From: Labilithrix luteola
Lineage (GTDB): Bacteria; Myxococcota_A; Polyangia; Polyangiales; Polyangiaceae
Reading direction: 5' to 3'
Assembly (NCBI RefSeq): GCF_001263205.1
Contig: NZ_CP012333.1
Coordinates: forward strand, 5,942,501-6,006,500
Length of the DNA stretch: 64,000 bases
Shown here: positions 59,969 through 64,000 of the stretch, piece by piece
Layout: every line of letters starts with the position of its first letter
How positions within the stretch are numbered: position 1 is the stretch's first letter
Notes under the pieces: generated by a model
The model's database searches: none
Told to the model about the DNA's origin: nothing
What the model saw: only the letters and a program-made list of their open reading frames with translations
Position numbers and translations under genes: made by a program

Positions 59969-61090
59969 TCACTGAGCGCGGAGTGAAACGAACACGCCGC
60001 CGCGCGGCTCGATGAACCAGGTGCGCTGCTCGACGAAGCCGCTCGGCGTCGTGTACCCGAAGGAAGGCGGGGTCGCGAGGACGTCGGCGCCGACGGAAGC
60101 GCCGAGCTGGAGCGGAGACGTTCGCGTGGGCCACCAATACACCCGGAGATCGAGAGAGCCTGCCGGCGATACGTGCGTTGCCGGTGGCGATGGAGAGAAG
60201 TCGGCCGCGAGTTGGGATGCCGAACGGCGAAACACCACGACCCCCGCGCCGGCGCCGAGGTCAATCTGCCAGATCTCCCCGCGTGCGACCGTGCGCGCGA
60301 TGGAAACGCCAGCGGCATGGCGCGAGATCTCGAGCGCGACGTTGCCGTCCTGCGAGCGGCTCGGCAGGCCGAAGGCGCCGCGTAGGGAGGCGCACCATGC
60401 GTTTCGACAAACGCCCGCGTCGAGCGTCGCCGCGTGCGCGCCCGCCGGGCTCCACCCGTCGAGCGTCAATTGCCATCCGGCGCCGAAGCTTGGTGACCAG
60501 CGAGCGCTTGGAGCGGACCGCTGCTCAGCCGGCGTGCTTGCCTCGTCCGGTTCGCGCGGAGGCGCCGGAGCGGGGCGCGTGAGATCATCGTTGGGGATCC
60601 CGAGCGGCGCGCCGGAGTCGAGGGCGAGCAGCGCCGTGCGGACGACGAGCGACGACGCTTCGAGCATCGCCGACGAAGAGCTGGCGATCGCGTCACTCTC
60701 GCTCGCGACCGTGCGCACGAGCACGCGATCGTGAGCCGGATCTGCGATGAAGATACGCGTGTTCGCGTTCGGCTGGTGCTCGAACCAAACGACGACGGTA
60801 GCCTCGAAGTCCGAGGCGAGCTCGCGTGCTCGCGCGAGGCGCTCGGTCGTCGTCTCCTCGAGTTCGGCATCGGCCACTTTGCGGAGCTCGACGGGCAAGT
60901 CGCTGACCTGGCCCACCGTGCGCTCGTAGAACGCCTCGTCGACCGGCGCGACGGTCCGGACGAGGACTCGCACCTGCGCGCTCGTCCGGGAGGGGAGGAG
61001 CGAGACGAGCATCGCAACCCCGACCCCGAGCCTGCGGGGCAGTCCACGTCCCCGCCTCATTGCCCGGCGATGTTCCCATTCGGGTGGCAT
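59969..61090 (-). CDS. Exported envelope protein with C-terminal barrel-like domain
   Basis: The product (373 residues, or 363 from the second Met) has a signal peptide (LGVGVAMLVSLLPSRTSA), an alpha/beta N-terminal domain (VRVLVRTVAPVDEAFYERTVGQ, ATVVVWFEHQPNANTRIFIAD) up to about 165, a Pro/Ala/Ser linker, and a C-terminal region of aromatic strands (SFGAGWQLTLDGWS, IWQIDLGAGAGVVVFRR, SLDLRVYWWPTRTSPLQLGASVGADV, GGVFVSLRAQ). It is divergent from the sigma factor gene. Similar trios of sigma factor, TPR anti-sigma-like protein and such an envelope protein suggest one envelope-stress module. Confidence 0.65.
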   Translation of the reverse strand: MPPEWEHRRAMRRGRGLPRRLGVGVAMLVSLLPSRTSAQVRVLVRTVAPVDEAFYERTVGQVSDLPVELRKVADAELEETTTERLARARELASDFEATVVVWFEHQPNANTRIFIADPAHDRVLVRTVASESDAIASSSSAMLEASSLVVRTALLALDSGAPLGIPNDDLTRPAPAPPREPDEASTPAEQRSAPSARWSPSFGAGWQLTLDGWSPAGAHAATLDAGVCRNAWCASLRGAFGLPSRSQDGNVALEISRHAAGVSIARTVARGEIWQIDLGAGAGVVVFRRSASQLAADFSPSPPATHVSPAGSLDLRVYWWPTRTSPLQLGASVGADVLATPPSFGYTTPSGFVEQRTWFIEPRGGVFVSLRAQ

Positions 61091-61415
61091 CGAAGCAAGA
61101 GCGGAGCCGCGTCGAGCCGACGTCGAAAGTCGAGCGCGCGAGTTTGTGCGCGGATGTGATGTGATGGGCGCGTTCCATCCTCGCCGGATGATTTCGGGAT
61201 CGGATCCCGCCTCGAAAGCAATTGTTCATACGGAAGGCCGCAGCGGCGCTGGCAATACTCGCTCGCGCACGGTCGGATCGTCGCGCTCGACTGCCCCCGA
61301 GGGCGTCGATTTGACCGTCGGCCCTCCGTTTCAAATTCGACGATCACTCACCTCCGACCGACGAATTTCGGAGCCTACTTCTGGAAGTTCGATGACTCAC
61401 GTTCGAGTTCAATGC

Positions 61416-61475
61416 TCGATTCTGGCCTCGATTCTGGCCTCGATTCTGGCCTCGACTCTGGCCTCGACTCTGGCC
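61416..61475. repeat. 12-base tandem repeat, five copies
   Basis: TCGATTCTGGCC occurs three times, followed by two copies of TCGACTCTGGCC, all directly adjacent. The array lies in the 495-base divergent promoter region (61091-61585), which has no other recognisable gene. The frames across it read ILAS or RPES repeats and have no start signal. Copy number may vary between strains and change spacing at the sigma-factor promoter. Confidence 0.8.
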
Positions 61476-61585
61476 TTGCTGGGGAACGTTCCTTGCCAGG
61501 TTCGTCGTTGCGCGCGCGTTCATCTGGCGAAGGGCTTCGAGATGGGATCTCGGGGAGGAGGTGATTCCTGAACGCGAGCACTTCC

Positions 61586-62158
61586 GTGAGCGCCTCGGCG
61601 GCGCCGCTGGTGGGCGGTACGCAAATGGTCGAACCATTGTCGTCGACCTTTCGCGAGGGCGCCGAGGTCGTGAGCGGATCCGTGTGGCGGTGCCTCCGAC
61701 GCTTCGGTGTCCCGTCGTCCGACGTCGACGACTGTTTCCAGAGTGTTCTCCTTCAGCTCCACGGGCGATGGGAGATGCTCGGCCGTCTGCCGGTCGAGGA
61801 GCTTCGAAGATATGCGTGCTGTGTGGCGATCGGCGTCGCCCGAGGCGCTGCGCGAAAGCGCGGGCGCACCGAGCTGATCTCGGAGGTGCCCGACGACCTC
61901 GCCGCACCGGGAACCCCCGAAAGCCTCGCAGAACGACAAGAAGAGCTCGCGCAGCTCGACGCGGTGCTCGCCACGCTCTCCGATGAGCGGCGCGAAGTCT
62001 TCGTCCTCTACGAGCTCGAAGGGCTTACCGGACCCGAGATTGCCAGCCACCTCGGCCTCCCCGTCGGGACGGTCGCATCGCGTTTGCGACGGGCGCGAGC
62101 GGACTTCAATGCTGCCGTTGCGCGAATTTCTGCCACGTCACGGAAAGTGTCTCGATGA
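61586..62158 (+). CDS. ECF-type RNA polymerase sigma factor
   Basis: The 190-residue protein starts at a GTG (an ATG at 61625 is an alternative). Region 2 is short and partial (VWRCLRRFGVPSSDVDDCFQSVLLQLHGRW), and region 4 is clear (LDAVLATLSDERREVFVLYELEGLTGPEIASHLGLPVGTVASRLRRARADF), with the sigma-70 region 4 HTH. It directs RNA polymerase to promoters of a specific stress regulon. Its stop overlaps the next gene's ATG by four bases (ATGA), as is usual for sigma and anti-sigma pairs. Confidence 0.9.
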   Translation: MSASAAPLVGGTQMVEPLSSTFREGAEVVSGSVWRCLRRFGVPSSDVDDCFQSVLLQLHGRWEMLGRLPVEELRRYACCVAIGVARGAARKRGRTELISEVPDDLAAPGTPESLAERQEELAQLDAVLATLSDERREVFVLYELEGLTGPEIASHLGLPVGTVASRLRRARADFNAAVARISATSRKVSR

Positions 62159-63048
62159 GCATGTTTCCCAAGCGCTTGGTCGAAGAGCTGGACGACGGCC
62201 TCGCGCGTCGGTTGCTCCGCAGCGCGAGCTCTGACCAGCCCCCCACGCAGCTCACCGTCGCCGCGCTCGCCGCCGCGGCGAAAGCCACCCCGGCGAGCGA
62301 GCCGCCACGGTCGAGCGCCAAGTCCACGTTGAAGGCTCTTGTGCAGAGCAAAGGTGCACTCATCACGGGGGCGTTGCTGGCTGGCGCGATCGTCGCTTCG
62401 GGGGGCGTGCGAGAGTTTCGCGGAGCTGCCCAGCCCGCCGGCTCCCCTGTGTCGGCTCCGGCAACATCGCTGGAGCAGGGCCCGGCGCTCAGTCTGCCCA
62501 CTGAGGGCGCAGAGGGCGTTGCAGAGGGCGTTGCAGAGGGCGTCCCCGAGACCTCTCCAGCCGATCTGCCAGACGCCCCCTCCGCGAAGCTGCCCGTGCC
62601 ACGTCCAGCCCCCGTCGCTGCCTCTACGACTCGCGGGAAGGCGGCGCCCGCCGGGGAAGAGCCCCGTGTCGAAGCGAGCGCCGATCTCCTGCGCGACGCG
62701 AACCTTCTCCGAGCGCAAGGACGGTGGATGGAAGCCGCATCGACGTATCGGCGGGTCATGGAGCTCGGGCCGGAGTCGGCGGAGGCCTATCCCGCCGAGG
62801 TCGCCGTCGGCAACATCGAGCTTCACCAGGGCCGGCCGCTCGTCGCGCTCGCACATTACCAGCATGCCCTCGCGACGCGTCCGAGCGGTGCCCTCTCCGA
62901 AGAAGCCCGGTGGGGCAAGGCTCGTGCGCTTCGCGCGGCGGGCCGCTTCGCCGAGGAGCGTGCGGCACTCGAAGAGTTTCGCGCTCGCCATCCCGACAGT
63001 CAGCTCGTTCCGGCATCGACGCGGCGCCTCGCGGAGATTGGACCTTGA
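62155..63048 (+). CDS. Membrane-anchored TPR protein, probable anti-sigma factor
   Basis: The 297-residue protein has an N-terminal cytoplasmic segment (LVEELDDGLARRLLRSASSD), one membrane helix (ALITGALLAGAIVASGGV, about 63-80), a Pro/Ala/Glu linker containing three EGVA repeats (12-base units at 62513-62548), and a C-terminal TPR-like domain (ADLLRDANLLRAQGRWMEAASTYRRVMELGP...EERAALEEFRARHPD). Cytoplasmic sigma-binding part, membrane helix and periplasmic protein-binding domain fit an anti-sigma factor. The ATGA overlap with the sigma gene supports this, but no zinc anti-sigma motif is visible. Confidence 0.7.
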   Translation: MSMFPKRLVEELDDGLARRLLRSASSDQPPTQLTVAALAAAAKATPASEPPRSSAKSTLKALVQSKGALITGALLAGAIVASGGVREFRGAAQPAGSPVSAPATSLEQGPALSLPTEGAEGVAEGVAEGVPETSPADLPDAPSAKLPVPRPAPVAASTTRGKAAPAGEEPRVEASADLLRDANLLRAQGRWMEAASTYRRVMELGPESAEAYPAEVAVGNIELHQGRPLVALAHYQHALATRPSGALSEEARWGKARALRAAGRFAEERAALEEFRARHPDSQLVPASTRRLAEIGP

Positions 63049-63050
63049 AT

Positions 63051-64000
63051 ATGCCGAAGAGAGAATGGTCGACGACCGGCGTTGCCAACGGAACCACGAC
63101 CCGTCTGCTGTGCAGTTGCGGTTTGGCCATTGGCCTCGGCATCGTCGTGAGTGTCGATGTGTCGTGCAGCACGTCCGAGTCGTCCACGGACACCGCTGCA
63201 CGCGCCGGCGATGCGGGTGATAGGGTCGCGGCTCCCTTACCGCCGTTCACGCTCGAGGTCTTCGACCGCGTGCGCATTGGCAGCAAAAGCGAAGAGCCGA
63301 ACTTCCATAAGGCCGCGGCGGAGATCGACATCTCCAAGGGGCCGTTCGCGCACGCAGAGCTGATTGTCGACCTGACCTCGACCTGCTTTCCGTTCGAACA
63401 GTGGAAGTCCGAGCCTCCGCCGGCCGGTCAAAACTGGCCTGCCAGTTGCGATGCGTTCGACCGCAACTTCGAAGTGGCGCTGATCGATCCGGCGGCGAAC
63501 GACGGCCCTGCAATCGAGGTCATTCGCGCGATCACGCCGTTCGGTGGGCCGCTTCACATCGAGAGGGACGTGACCGACATCCTCAACGCGCTTCACGGCA
63601 AGAGGCGGCTCGAAGTGACGATTCCTTCGTATTCGGACGTCGAAGGCAAAGTGTCCGGATCGAACGGTGGCTGGAATGTCGGCGCACGCATCGAGCTGAC
63701 GCCGGGAACACCGCCGCGCAACGTTCTCGCGGTCGTGCCGCTGGTCTACGACGACAAGACCCTCGGCGCGACGCCGAGAACGTTCGACTTCACGCTGCCG
63801 GCTGGAACAAGGCACTCGCGCGTCGAGTATCTCGCGACGGGCCACGGTGGCGGCGCCGTCGAGCAGGAGGTATGCCTCGGTCCGGCCGATGAGTTCTGCA
63901 AGCGCAGGCACACGCTGAGCGCGGATGGCGTCCCGTTCGTGTCGGGCGAGGAGCTCTGGCGAACGGATTGCAAAGCGCTCTGTACCATGACGAAGGGAGG
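63051..64000 (+). CDS. PNGase F-like peptide-N-glycosidase, N-terminal part (partial)
   Basis: The open frame starts at an ATG two bases after the previous stop and runs past the window end without a stop. A signal peptide with possible lipobox (LAIGLGIVVSVDVSC) is followed by a beta-sandwich-like region (FTLEVFDRVRIGSK). The last 60 codons contain YLATGHGGGAV, DEFCKRRHTL and ELWRTDCK, which match PNGase F, where the segment TGHG...CAEFC-x-R-x-H and LWR-x-DC carries the active-site region of the two eight-strand jelly rolls. PNGase F cleaves N-linked glycans from asparagine of glycoproteins. Secretion from a predatory myxobacterium would help digest glycoproteins. Third positions are strongly G/C-biased, so the frame is real. 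Confidence 0.8.
   Translation, partial: MPKREWSTTGVANGTTTRLLCSCGLAIGLGIVVSVDVSCSTSESSTDTAARAGDAGDRVAAPLPPFTLEVFDRVRIGSKSEEPNFHKAAAEIDISKGPFAHAELIVDLTSTCFPFEQWKSEPPPAGQNWPASCDAFDRNFEVALIDPAANDGPAIEVIRAITPFGGPLHIERDVTDILNALHGKRRLEVTIPSYSDVEGKVSGSNGGWNVGARIELTPGTPPRNVLAVVPLVYDDKTLGATPRTFDFTLPAGTRHSRVEYLATGHGGGAVEQEVCLGPADEFCKRRHTLSADGVPFVSGEELWRTDCKALCTMTKG

Noticed and set aside
1..64000. CRISPR arrays, tRNAs, prophage or insertion sequences
   Set aside because: No regularly spaced 25-40 base repeats, no cloverleaf-like sequences and no transposase, integrase or phage structural proteins were found on reading.

Overview
The window looks like chromosomal DNA of a GC-rich Myxococcota bacterium, most likely of the order Polyangiales. 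Codon third positions are strongly G/C. An unusually large share of genes begin with a lipoprotein signal peptide and lipobox Cys followed by a low-complexity Ala/Ser/Asp/Gly linker. Cys-rich repeat lipoproteins, a DUF2378 (TIGR02265) protein, hybrid kinases and STAND regulators also fit that group. No phage, transposase, CRISPR array or tRNA was seen. The window opens on the 3' end of a 5S rRNA with its terminator.

Layout. 0-13.6 kb: end of an rRNA operon, a decayed gene, then mostly single genes: tandem-FKBP lipoprotein, lipase-like lipoprotein, H-NOX sensor, M13 metallopeptidase, V4R-STAS sensor, SDR and a dihydrofolate-reductase-like protein. 13.6-23.6 kb: one tightly packed minus-strand run of surface lipoproteins (parallel beta-helix, Cys-rich, IgGFc-binding-like, thrombospondin type 1, seven-blade FG-GAP propeller, small lipoprotein) ending in a STAND ATPase/winged-helix regulator. 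24-39 kb: accessory envelope proteins, several gene relics, a GT-C glycosyltransferase, an Hcp-like lipoprotein, a Cys-repeat/propeller lipoprotein, a serine beta-lactamase-fold hydrolase and a COQ4-like protein. 39-45 kb: a minus-strand operon of multihaem cytochrome c, FIST sensor, hybrid histidine kinase with three receiver domains, a 39-codon ORF and DUF2378.

45-58.4 kb holds a likely specialised-metabolism locus. A three-gene operon (tryptophan-2,3-dioxygenase-like haem enzyme, kynureninase-like PLP enzyme, O-methyltransferase-fold enzyme) lies downstream of two copies of an 18-20 bp palindrome. The core of that palindrome recurs 12 bp upstream of a one-module NRPS (adenylation, carrier, terminal reductase) at 58.4 kb, suggesting co-regulation. 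Between them sit a receiver protein, a fatty-acid desaturase with its ferredoxin-type reductase and divergent TetR regulator, a DUF4261-like protein, a GST and an AraC regulator. 58.7-64 kb: a PAS-STAS protein, an envelope protein divergent from an ECF sigma factor and its TPR-type anti-sigma candidate, and the N-terminal part of a PNGase F-like glycoamidase that runs off the end.

All names are from reading translated sequence, motifs and gene spacing by eye; no database search was run.
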